Below are positions 1 through 7,400 of a stretch of 21,732 nucleotides of DNA, piece after piece. Under the pieces are notes generated by a model, which was not told where the DNA came from, made no database searches, and saw nothing but the letters and a program-made list of their open reading frames with translations. The position numbers were made by a program, and so were the translations under genes. Position 1 is the stretch's first letter. Every line of letters starts with the position of its first letter. Source of the stretch: JAVVRI01 sp036654795 (GTDB taxonomy: Bacteria; Bacteroidota; Bacteroidia; Bacteroidales; Tannerellaceae); contig JAVVRI010000029.1 in assembly GCA_036654795.1 (NCBI GenBank), forward strand, positions 1 to 21,732. The letters run 5' to 3'.

Positions 1-1149
1 AGATACGCCACGCATTGCTGACGGATTATATTTTTTCAGACGCTGGAATATATCAGCAGCAGATATAGACAATGACTCCTCGCCGGCTTCCGCAGTACGA
101 AAACAGGTATGAAACAGTTCTTCTTCCATCGCATGTTTATAAAAAGAAGCATTCGCCGACATAATCTCGGCTTCTTCCTGACCCGTAAACCAATAACGCT
201 CGCCAGCGAGAAGTTCGGCTTTCAACTGGGCATAAATCTGATCGTGGTCTATCGGGGAACAATCAATCTTATCTTCTATCTCCACACACAGAAAACGGCG
301 GCTGCCACTCGGGTCGGTCAGTAAATCCCTCTGATTGGAAGTCGCAATAAAAGACGCCATACGAGGAAGCGGGCGAAAACATTTCTTATGCGCCTTGCGG
401 ATACTTAAACCTGCCATCTGCATCAGATTTTTAAGTAATGCCATTTTCTGTACCGGTATTTTATCAAACTCATCCAGGTTAATCAATCCAAACATCGTTA
501 GTTTTTGTTCCGTCTGTGCGAAGGAATTCAGGTCAACGCTATCCGTATAATAGCGTTGTAAAGCTGCGGGAAGCAGCATCTTACAGAAGGTGGATTTCTG
601 CTTACCCTGCTTCCGGCTAATCAATACCGGAGCTACGCTATTTGCATGCAGCGAATCCATTTCCATCCATTGCGCCACCATAGCCAACATCCAGCGGTGA
701 AATCCGGAGACCCAAAGGGTATTCTCCGATACCCGTCCAGCCAACTTCCTCAAACGATCCGTACCGTCCCACTCCGGCAGTTCCTGTATGTACAAACGGA
801 ACGGGTGGAATTCCTCTATATTCCGGGAATTTATGTAACGGGAAATATCACGATCCCAACATTCGATCCCATTCTTACGAGCTTCAATACAAAAGCTGTT
901 CAATTCGCGCTGAGTAACCGGATAAAATACATTTTCCTGCACGCTTATCTCCCGATACTCCGTTTCTTCAGACACCAGATTATACCGAAACTCAAAATGC
1001 GCTTGCAAGTACGCCTCCATTTGAAGTAACAGGTTTGCAGGCTTCGTTGCCACAGCAACACTTACCGTTGGCAACTGACGACTCAATGCATTTCCCTTGG
1101 TTAAAAACAAGCAATAAAGCTGGTTCAAAAACTTTCTTAACTGTACCAT
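1..1149 (-). CDS. VapE/VirE-family P-loop ATPase (partial, C-terminus beyond window)
   Basis: The frame is open from an ATG at 1149 down to base 1 (383 codons, no stop), so the C-terminus lies outside the window. Residues 140-300 look like the virulence-associated E (VapE/VirE) helicase-like P-loop domain found with phage, plasmid and island replication genes. There is a Walker A-like ISRKQGKQKST at 177-187 (K185, S186), a Walker B LINLDEFD at 222-229 (D226, E227), then TSNQRDLL and a GSRRF segment resembling sensor/arginine-finger positions. The upstream WDGTDRL stretch is also typical. The canonical glycine before the Walker lysine is Gln here. An in-frame TAA lies upstream with no earlier ATG, so 1149 is the likely start. 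The role of chromosomal Bacteroides copies is not known to me. DNA helicase or replication-initiation activity is inferred from the family. No partner primase is visible. Confidence 0.8.
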   Translation of the reverse strand, partial: MVQLRKFLNQLYCLFLTKGNALSRQLPTVSVAVATKPANLLLQMEAYLQAHFEFRYNLVSEETEYREISVQENVFYPVTQRELNSFCIEARKNGIECWDRDISRYINSRNIEEFHPFRLYIQELPEWDGTDRLRKLAGRVSENTLWVSGFHRWMLAMVAQWMEMDSLHANSVAPVLISRKQGKQKSTFCKMLLPAALQRYYTDSVDLNSFAQTEQKLTMFGLINLDEFDKIPVQKMALLKNLMQMAGLSIRKAHKKCFRPLPRMASFIATSNQRDLLTDPSGSRRFLCVEIEDKIDCSPIDHDQIYAQLKAELLAGERYWFTGQEEAEIMSANASFYKHAMEEELFHTCFRTAEAGEESLSISAADIFQRLKKYNPSAMRGVS

Positions 1150-1349
1150 AAATATAGATTTTATTATTGAAATTATGTATTCCGACGGATTTTAACTCGT
1201 TTCGCACAGCTAAGTTAATATCGTAACATACGGTTTTCCAAATATTTAATTATGTTTTTTATCGTAAAATCGTCTATGAAACAGATTGGCTTTTATTGTT
1301 TCAAAGCACGCAAAACAGTAGTATTTTTGTCAGGACATTTTTAAAAGAT

Positions 1350-1437
1350 CACATTGGTGATTCATATAAACCACATAGGTGATTCATATGATTCACATAG
1401 GTGGTTTATCTGAATCACATAGGTGGTTTCACAAAAT
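1350..1437. repeat. Array of four 22-bp palindromic units (CACATAGGTG type)
   Basis: The core CACATAGGTG occurs at 1372, 1394 and 1416, and a variant CACATTGGTG at 1350. The period is exactly 22 bp. Each core is a near-palindrome, CAC-4 nt-GTG, with flanks that extend it (the first reads ATCAC/GTGAT). The 12 bp between cores vary (ATTC or GTTT just after the core). The period is about two helical turns, so all units would face the same side of the DNA. The last unit ends just before a TATCTTTG promoter box. Function is unknown; it could be an operator cluster, iteron-like sites or a dispersed intergenic repeat. Confidence 0.85.
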
Positions 1438-1443
1438 ACACAT

Positions 1444-1451
1444 TATCTTTG
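1444..1451 (+). promoter_or_regulatory. Candidate -7 box TATCTTTG
   Basis: This matches the Bacteroidetes -7 consensus TAnnTTTG exactly. It lies immediately downstream of the 22-bp array and 12 bp upstream of the open frame at 1464. No good TTTG -33 element is seen at the usual spacing. Confidence 0.4.
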
Positions 1452-1463
1452 TATCAATATATA

Positions 1464-1719
1464 GTGGTAGCACGCCTAGACACGCCTCTGTGAATACCGA
1501 CCCGGACACCCGCTAATAGACGGCTGAAAGAACTTTTAGACCAGCATAAATTGTGTAATATTGGCTTTAAGCGTGCCCCGATATATGTAGCAGCAGGATA
1601 TTACGGAAAAGAAAATAGTTGATCAAGAATTACACGTTTCACACGAACTGGCAGAGCGACAGATAGATGGAGGTGTGAAACGTGGAAGATTAATTAAAAA
1701 TCTCCGGTATAAGTACTAA
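1464..1719 (+). pseudogene. Possible decayed small gene (two short frames, +1 shift)
   Basis: From the GTG at 1464 a frame reads VVARLDTPL, hits TGA, then continues IPTRTPANRRLKELLDQHK to a TGA at 1620-1622. A second frame, in another phase, runs 1591-1719 without an ATG (its only upstream ATG is followed by TAG). It reads QQDITEKKIVDQELHVSHEL and ends in GRLIKNLRYKY. The charged, helix-like composition and the promoter-like box just upstream suggest a broken gene. No family is recognised, and chance open frames remain a real alternative. Confidence 0.25.
1633..1684. repeat. 12-bp perfect inverted repeat, 28-nt spacer
   Basis: CACGTTTCACAC at 1633-1644 is exactly complementary to GTGTGAAACGTG at 1673-1684. 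It overlaps the second open frame. There is no T-run after the second arm, so it is not an obvious terminator. It could be a binding site, a recombination site or a structured RNA element. Confidence 0.6.
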
Positions 1720-1750
1720 GTACTAGTTCTTAATTACTTTAAATTATTCG

Positions 1751-1758
1751 TATCTTTG
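1751..1758 (+). promoter_or_regulatory. Candidate promoter -7 box (TATCTTTG) for the AraC-type gene
   Basis: An exact TAnnTTTG match 54 bp upstream of the ATG at 1813, giving a leader of roughly 50 nt. No clear -33 TTTG is present. Confidence 0.5.
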
Positions 1759-1812
1759 CCCCATGGGACGAGTAAAATTTGGGCGTAAAGAGTAAGTAGA
1801 GAGTAAATAGAT

Positions 1813-2907
1813 ATGAATATATTAGACATGCTGTTAAATATGATGCTGCACTTTACTCCTTTTGGGGCGATATTGTGCGCCATATTGTTGTTTTTACGGA
1901 GAAAAGAGGGTGACTGGGCAAGAGTAATGCTAATTATCAGCTTTACAACATGCGGCACAATGATGCTTGGAAGCGTTATCTACCACTACTATGACACAAG
2001 AAAAATAACGGAAGAGGTGTTTTCGATGATAAGTCTCAACATTTCCATGTTTATGATTTTCATTATGAATCTGTATCCTATCTCAATTATCAATTCAGGT
2101 AAGCAATCTATACGAAATCTTATACTGCTATTTTCCCCCTATCTACTCATCAACCTCGCTCTGTTAATATTCCAGCCCGAATTTAGAAAGCTATACTCAT
2201 TAGAGGATATATTCCAACATTTGGGAGAATACAACATCTGGCTTCGTATGGCGTTTCTACTTTACATGATTATCAGCACTATTTATGTATTTTTCCTTCC
2301 TTACATACATACCCGGAGCCGTGTCAACCTTCGCTGGATACACGGATACTGTTTAGGGATGATAGGTGTTCTGCTTTTTTACTTTATTTGGTCGTTTACC
2401 GGAACAAGCATTAGCTACTTTGTGCTTCAATTCTATTTTCTATGTTTCTGTCTTACAATGACCTATCATGAGTTATTTATCCGCCTACAATTTCCCATAG
2501 ATAATCAGATCCCCTCAATTATCCCCTCCAAAGAAGAGACCACACAAGCAGAGCCTCTGACAGCATCGCCGTTGCAGGGGACAATGTTACGGCTATTGGA
2601 CGAACAGAAAGTCTGGCGAGACCCTGATTTAACGATTGCTGAGCTTTCATCCCTATTATGCACCAATCGTACCACCCTATCCAAAACGATCAAGGAGGCT
2701 GGGTATGATAGCTTTTATGAGATGGTTAACACTTATCGAATAAAAGAATTTATTTACATCATCGAACATCAGAAGATAAAGGGGATTCACGAGACCTTTT
2801 TTGATGTAGGCTTTCGCTCGAAAGCAACAGCCATACGTAACTTCCGTCAACAGACGGGAACAACGCCATCCGAATACCTTCAGCAAATATTACTGGACAA
2901 AGAATAA
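1813..2907 (+). CDS. Membrane-anchored AraC-family transcriptional regulator
   Basis: This 364-residue protein has two parts. Residues 1-220 hold about seven hydrophobic segments (roughly 12-28, 37-58, 70-92, 103-120, 143-163, 178-196, 199-218). Residues 255-358 form an AraC-type DNA-binding domain with two helix-turn-helix units: LTIAELSSLLCTNRTTLSKTI at 273-293, and the family signature region around 329-355 (FFDVGFRSKATAIRNFRQQTG). A polar linker (about 225-255) joins them. With an extracytoplasmic N-terminus, seven helices would leave the DNA-binding domain in the cytoplasm. The fusion implies sensing at or in the membrane; the ligand is unknown. Three spaced repeats lie just downstream, before a lipoprotein gene in the same direction, so that operon is a plausible target. 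Family assignment is secure; target and signal are inference. Confidence 0.88.
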   Translation: MNILDMLLNMMLHFTPFGAILCAILLFLRRKEGDWARVMLIISFTTCGTMMLGSVIYHYYDTRKITEEVFSMISLNISMFMIFIMNLYPISIINSGKQSIRNLILLFSPYLLINLALLIFQPEFRKLYSLEDIFQHLGEYNIWLRMAFLLYMIISTIYVFFLPYIHTRSRVNLRWIHGYCLGMIGVLLFYFIWSFTGTSISYFVLQFYFLCFCLTMTYHELFIRLQFPIDNQIPSIIPSKEETTQAEPLTASPLQGTMLRLLDEQKVWRDPDLTIAELSSLLCTNRTTLSKTIKEAGYDSFYEMVNTYRIKEFIYIIEHQKIKGIHETFFDVGFRSKATAIRNFRQQTGTTPSEYLQQILLDKE

Positions 2908-2914
2908 GAGCTAT

Positions 2915-2982
2915 ATTGTTGCAATGAAACCTAAATTGTTTTAATGAGACCATGGCAAATCATTCATTGTTGTAATAATACC
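2915..2982. repeat. Three spaced ATTGTT...AATGA-type repeats
   Basis: Related 16-17-bp sequences start at 2915 (ATTGTTGCAATGAAACC-like), 2935 (ATTGTTTTAATGAGACC) and 2966 (ATTGTTGTAATAATACC). The spacings are 20 and 31 bp, close to two and three helical turns. They lie between the AraC-type gene and a -7 box at 3025-3032. On the other strand the first reads GTTTCATTGC..., sharing ten bases with a unit of the array at 20027-20121. They may be activator sites or a degenerate intergenic repeat. Confidence 0.55.
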
Positions 2983-3024
2983 CTATTATTAACCTAGTGA
3001 TTCCTATCATAGTTTGCAACTAAC

Positions 3025-3032
3025 TACTTTTG
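3025..3032 (+). promoter_or_regulatory. Candidate promoter -7 box (TACTTTTG) for the TRL-like lipoprotein gene
   Basis: An exact TAnnTTTG match, giving a leader of about 85 nt before the ATG at 3126. No TTTG lies at the expected -33 position (the one at 3013-3016 is too close), which fits a promoter that needs an activator. Confidence 0.45.
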
Positions 3033-3125
3033 TAACGCAAGTAAGGAACAAGCCATAAAGCTTCATTCATTGCTCGTTTATACAAACTAGACTAAAACGA
3101 TTATTCACTTTAAAAGACTACTTTT

Positions 3126-3446
3126 ATGAAAAGAAAATTATTATTTGCAGGTATGGTTGTTTCTATTGTTGCCTTAATGTCGAGTTGTGCCGTGGTACAA
3201 TCACCTGTTTCGGCTTGGGCATATGTAAAGGTAAAAGGACCGGTAGCCGTAACAGGCAACACGGGGTCGTCTAAAGTAGGTGTAGCCAAATGTCAAGGTA
3301 TTCTGGGATTGGTAACTACTGGAGATGCAAGCATTCAAACTGCCGCTAAATCAGCGGGCATCAAAAAGATTCACCATGTAGACTATGACGCCTCCTCAAT
3401 ACTGGGCATCGTAAGTACTTATATGGTCGTGGTCTACGGAGAATAA
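3126..3446 (+). CDS. TRL-like family lipoprotein
   Basis: This 106-residue protein begins with a lipoprotein signal peptide: charged MKRK, a hydrophobic run, then the lipobox LMSSC with the acylated cysteine at residue 21. The mature part (VKGPVAVTGNTGSSKVGVAKCQGILGLVTTGDASIQTAAKSAGI... HVDYDASSILGIVSTYMVVVYG) fits the TRL-like family of small bacterial lipoproteins: a glycine-rich GILGLVTTGDASI core, an alternating hydrophobic pattern, and a conserved ending around the STYMVVVYG strand. Molecular function of the family is unknown to me. It is followed after 42 bp by a second exported protein in the same direction, so the two probably form an operon in the cell envelope. Confidence 0.8.
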   Translation: MKRKLLFAGMVVSIVALMSSCAVVQSPVSAWAYVKVKGPVAVTGNTGSSKVGVAKCQGILGLVTTGDASIQTAAKSAGIKKIHHVDYDASSILGIVSTYMVVVYGE

Positions 3447-3488
3447 CGAGAAATTTCATTCACACCCAACCCTTTTTATATATAGATT

Positions 3489-3989
3489 ATGAACAAGCTA
3501 ATCATTTTATTTTGTTTTGTTTCTTTCTCTGTTTTCGGTCAGAATGTTAGTAAGTATTATGTTGCCAACCATCAATCGGATGGAATATTGTATTTTATCT
3601 ATCCACTATCACTATTTGAAGAACGTGGAAATGGAGACCTGACGATAGACATAACATATAAAACAAAAAGTGATTCAGCAACAGTGAATTTTACTTATTG
3701 CCAGAAAGGAATGACCGTAGCAGACTCCGTGTCTTTTAACGGTACTTCCGGACTGGTAATAAGTGGAATCCCACAAAATTTGTATCTGGAAGCAAAAAAA
3801 CTACCCAACTGGGAACACCGGTACTCATTAACAGTACCTTTCAAACAATTATCAAGTCTATTCGCCTCAAAATCCTCTTTCAATATCTGCATCTATTCGC
3901 AAGGAAAACAATTGATTTATAGCCCGAAACGGGGATGGGAAAAGCACGCAAATATTATACATACCATATTGGACATGGCCCAGTTGTAG
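3489..3989 (+). CDS. Small secreted protein of unknown function
   Basis: This 166-residue protein has a clear N-terminal signal peptide (MNKLIILFCFVSFSVFGQ, predicted cleavage near residue 17-18) and no lipobox cysteine. The mature part is rich in alternating beta-type segments with no repeats, no metal-binding motif and no membrane helix, suggesting a small beta-rich periplasmic or surface protein. I do not recognise a family. It lies 42 bp after the TRL-like lipoprotein and shares its direction, so co-transcription is likely. No clear terminator follows in the 119-bp gap before the next gene. Confidence 0.7.
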   Translation: MNKLIILFCFVSFSVFGQNVSKYYVANHQSDGILYFIYPLSLFEERGNGDLTIDITYKTKSDSATVNFTYCQKGMTVADSVSFNGTSGLVISGIPQNLYLEAKKLPNWEHRYSLTVPFKQLSSLFASKSSFNICIYSQGKQLIYSPKRGWEKHANIIHTILDMAQL

Positions 3990-4074
3990 TCGGACAGCAG
4001 GATTGCTAAAGATATTTTTTAGTTATTACGATACCCTTTTACAAGGAGTAGTCCGGCATTTCAATAATATTTCG

Positions 4075-4082
4075 TAGCTTTG
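4075..4082 (+). promoter_or_regulatory. Candidate promoter -7 box (TAGCTTTG) for the SUI1-addA pair
   Basis: An exact TAnnTTTG match 26 bp before the ATG at 4109, implying a leader of about 20 nt. No -33 TTTG is seen at the usual spacing. Confidence 0.5.
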
Positions 4083-4108
4083 AGCTTTCTAATTAAAAGA
4101 AAAGGATT

Positions 4109-4453
4109 ATGAAAGGCAACGACTGGAAAGACAGACTAGGCGTGATGTATTCCACCAACCCCGACTTCAGCTATAACAACGGAGAAGAGGGCGAGGAGGA
4201 GACAATACCAAAGGAGAAACAACTGCTACGCATCCAATTGGATAAGAAAAATCGTAGCGGAAAAGCCGTCACGCTCATTACCGGATTTCGCGGTACGGCG
4301 GAAGATCTGGCTGCTCTCGGTAAACTACTGAAAGTAAAATGTGGTGTCGGTGGATCAGCCAAAGAGGGCGAGATACTGGTACAAGGCGATTTGCGCCCCA
4401 AAGTGTTAGATCTTTTGCAAAAAGAGGGCTACACCAAGAGCCGTATTATCTGA
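4109..4453 (+). CDS. SUI1/YciH-family (eIF1-like) translation initiation factor
   Basis: This 114-residue protein has a variable acidic N-terminus (residues 1-35, with an EEGEEETIP run) followed by an SUI1 domain: LLRIQLDKKNRSGKAVTLITGFRG, then a helix LAALGKLLKVKCGVGGSAKEGEILVQGD and a terminal helix VLDLLQKEGYTKSRII. The basic loop KKNRSGK and the KCGVGGS turn are family hallmarks. The archaeal and eukaryotic homologues govern start-codon selection on the small ribosomal subunit. The bacterial YciH form has a less clear role, with translation inhibition under stress proposed for E. coli. It sits 7 bp upstream of the helicase-nuclease gene, so the two are almost certainly co-transcribed, though no functional link is evident. 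Confidence 0.9.
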   Translation: MKGNDWKDRLGVMYSTNPDFSYNNGEEGEEETIPKEKQLLRIQLDKKNRSGKAVTLITGFRGTAEDLAALGKLLKVKCGVGGSAKEGEILVQGDLRPKVLDLLQKEGYTKSRII

Positions 4454-4460
4454 TGCGCCT

Positions 4461-7400
4461 ATGCTAACCGTTTACAGAGCCTCTGCAGGAGCAGGAAAAA
4501 CACATAAATTGACCGGTGTCTACCTGACATTGCTGTTTACGCACCCCGGTGCCTACCGCCGCATCCTGGCCGTCACCTTTACCAACAAGGCAACGGACGA
4601 GATGAAGAGCCGTATCGTAGAGGAACTACATCGCCTTTCATCCGGATATAAGTCTGATTACATTGAGATGTTGACCCAAACTTACGGGCTTACCGACCTA
4701 CAAGTACGCCGACAGGCAGGACAGATATTAATCCACATACTACACGATTATTCGGCATTCAACATCAGCACCATCGACCGCTTCTTCCAACAGACCATGC
4801 GCGCCTTTACGCGCGAAATCGGCCTGCAAGGTGGTTATGGCATAGAAATGGATCAAGACCTAGTACTTACCGAGGCAATAGACAACCTGCTGGCTGACCT
4901 TGAGAAGCCGGAAAGCAAAGAGCTGTTAGGTTGGCTGCTCCGTTTTGCCGAAGAGAAGGTGGAAGGCGGAGGGGAATGGAACCTCCGACGGGACATTATG
5001 GCGCTCAGTCGCGAAGTGTTCAAAGAAAACTATAAAGCTTTCAGCGACGAGGTAAGCCACGACATCGAAGACAAAAAGGCACTGGAAACGTACAAAAACG
5101 ACCTGTACGCTATTATCCGCTCCGTCGAAGCAGAAGCCCGCAAGCTGGGTGAAGACGGGTTGAAGCTAATCAGTCAGTTCGCTCTGCAACTAACGGACTT
5201 CAAAGGAGTCAGTCGGTCGCCCTTCTTCTACCTAGAACGGTTGCAACGGGGAGAGATGAAGGAACCAAACATGACCTTCAACGGCTTGGCAGATAATGAA
5301 TCCGTCTGGTACACAAAGACCGCAACGCCTGCCATGAAGCAAATTATCGGCACAGTCTATGAAGCTGGACTGAATGATTGCGTAAAAGGAATTATTGCCC
5401 TCTTTGCCAACCTGACCTACTATAACACAGCTCGCGAAATTGTTCGTTATTACTACACACTGGGTATCCTGACGGACGTGTCTCGCCAGATAGCCCTTTA
5501 CCGGGAAGAGAAAAACGTTATGCTCATTGCCGACACGACCGAACTGCTCAACAAGGTGATAGACGGCAGCGACGCCCCTTTCATCTACGAAAAGACAGGG
5601 ACGGCGATAGACCACTATATGATAGACGAATTTCAGGACACGAGCGGGATGCAATGGAAAAACTTCCGTCCACTGATCCGTGAAAGCCTGTCGCACCAAC
5701 GCGACAATCTGATTGTAGGCGACGTAAAGCAAAGCATCTATCGCTTTCGCAACTCCGATTGGAGACTACTGGACGAGCAGGTGCAACAGGACTTCATGCC
5801 TGAAGAGGTACAGCAGGACACGCTAAAAGAGAATTGGCGCAGTTGCCTTAACATCGTGGAGTTCAACAACACCTTTTTCACGGCAGCACCCGCCTTGCTG
5901 CAAAGCTTTTATAACGAAACGCTGGAAACCTCTTCGCTAACAGAAAAGCAACGAGAACAATTCTTTACTAAAATCATGTCGGCATATGACAAGAGCTACC
6001 AGCTGGTGCCCCCTCCATTCCGAGAGAAAGAGGGACACGTAAAGGTCAACTTCATCTCTCGAGACGAAGAAACAGACTGGAAAGAGGAGGTTCTGAACCG
6101 TCTGCCCGGCACATTGGAAGAACTACAGGATAAGGGGTATGCCCTTAAAGACATCGCCATCCTAGTGCGAACCAACCAGGAAGGAGCTCTGGTGGCTGAC
6201 ACACTTCTCAGCTACAAAGAGCAACATGCCTCTGCCCACTATCAATATGATATTCTGTCGGACGAAGCGCTGTTTGTCAGCGGTTCGCCGTCTGTCCGCT
6301 TTTTGATTGCCCTGCTGCGCCACCTGAAAAATCCAGAGGATCGGACGAACGAGCAATTGGCACGTTTTGCCTATACAGTCCTGCTAGGAGAGATGACGGA
6401 AGGTGACGAACCTTTCATCAAAGCCTTCCCACCGGAGGTAAAGACTGCCCTACGAACACTCGCACGCCAATCACTTTATGAGATCAGTGAAGGGTTGTTC
6501 CGCCTTTTTGCAGACTTCTTCCCTGATAACGAGCAGGTGTTTGTGCAGGCTTTTCTGGACATGGTGTCCGAATACACCCAGAAAGAAACTGCAGACCTAG
6601 GTCGTTTTTTGAAATGGTGGGACGAATCGGGCTACCGCAAAACCATTGCCACGCCGGATGGTCAGAATGCCATCCGCATCCTGACCGTGCACAAATCGAA
6701 AGGGCTGGGCTTTAAAGCAATGATCCTACCATTCGGAGATTGGGAGATCGACCACAAGGCGGTGAAACCGGTCATTCTTTGGTGCCATCCACATGAAAAG
6801 CCATTCAACCGGATGCGCCTTGTCCCCGTACGTTACAGTCAGGGGCTAAGCAATACCATCTTTGCTGAGGACTATTTCGACGAACGGCTTCATGCCTTTA
6901 TCGACAACCTGAACACGCTGTACGTAGCCTTTACGCGGGCTAAAGAGGAACTGATCGTCTTCGCCCCACAGCCCAAAAAGATCAACGAAACGACAGGAGA
7001 GGTGGAGAGAATCAACTCCATAGCCGATTTACTCTGGGCTGGCCTCTCAACCGAAGTGACAACAACGCGCGAGGGGGATAAACTACTGCCTTTACCACCG
7101 TCTTTCGACATGGAAACAGCTACTTTCGAGCTTGGCGAAGAGTGGCGTCCGACAATAGTAAAAACCGAATCGGCATCAGTCAGCGAGGTGGCAATGAGTC
7201 GTCTTTGCTCCATTTCACCAGACGACCGGCTGCAACTACGTCTACATGGGAAAGGCTTTTTCTTCGACAATGCAAAACGCAAGCATGGCGCCCTGATGCA
7301 CGAAGTGTTAAGCTGCATCCGCACGAAAGCAGACATACCGGCCTCAGTGGAAAATTATCGGATAGAGGGGATTATCAACCGCGAGGAAGCGGGAAAGCTG

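Larger units (their letters stand above)
1150..1812. other. Intergenic region of 663 bp with repeats and gene debris
   Basis: No intact gene is seen here. The stretch holds the upstream region of the VapE gene, four 22-bp palindromic units (1350-1437), two promoter-like TATCTTTG boxes (1444-1451 and 1751-1758), two short open frames in different phases (1464-1622 and 1591-1719) that look like remnants, and a 12-bp perfect inverted repeat (1633-1644 with 1673-1684). These are listed separately. Confidence 0.6.

Noticed and set aside
109..1029. Plus-strand open frames at 109-324, 335-550 and 646-1029
   Set aside because: They lie antisense to the VapE-type gene, have no family-like sequence, and are shadows of its codon pattern.
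1350..1437. CRISPR array
   Set aside because: Repeat cores are only 10 bp, the linkers are 12 bp and partly shared, and no cas gene is in the window.
1..1812. Prophage or integrated element at the left end
   Set aside because: Only one VapE-type gene is visible; there is no integrase, attachment site duplication or phage structural gene in the window, so the claim cannot be supported.
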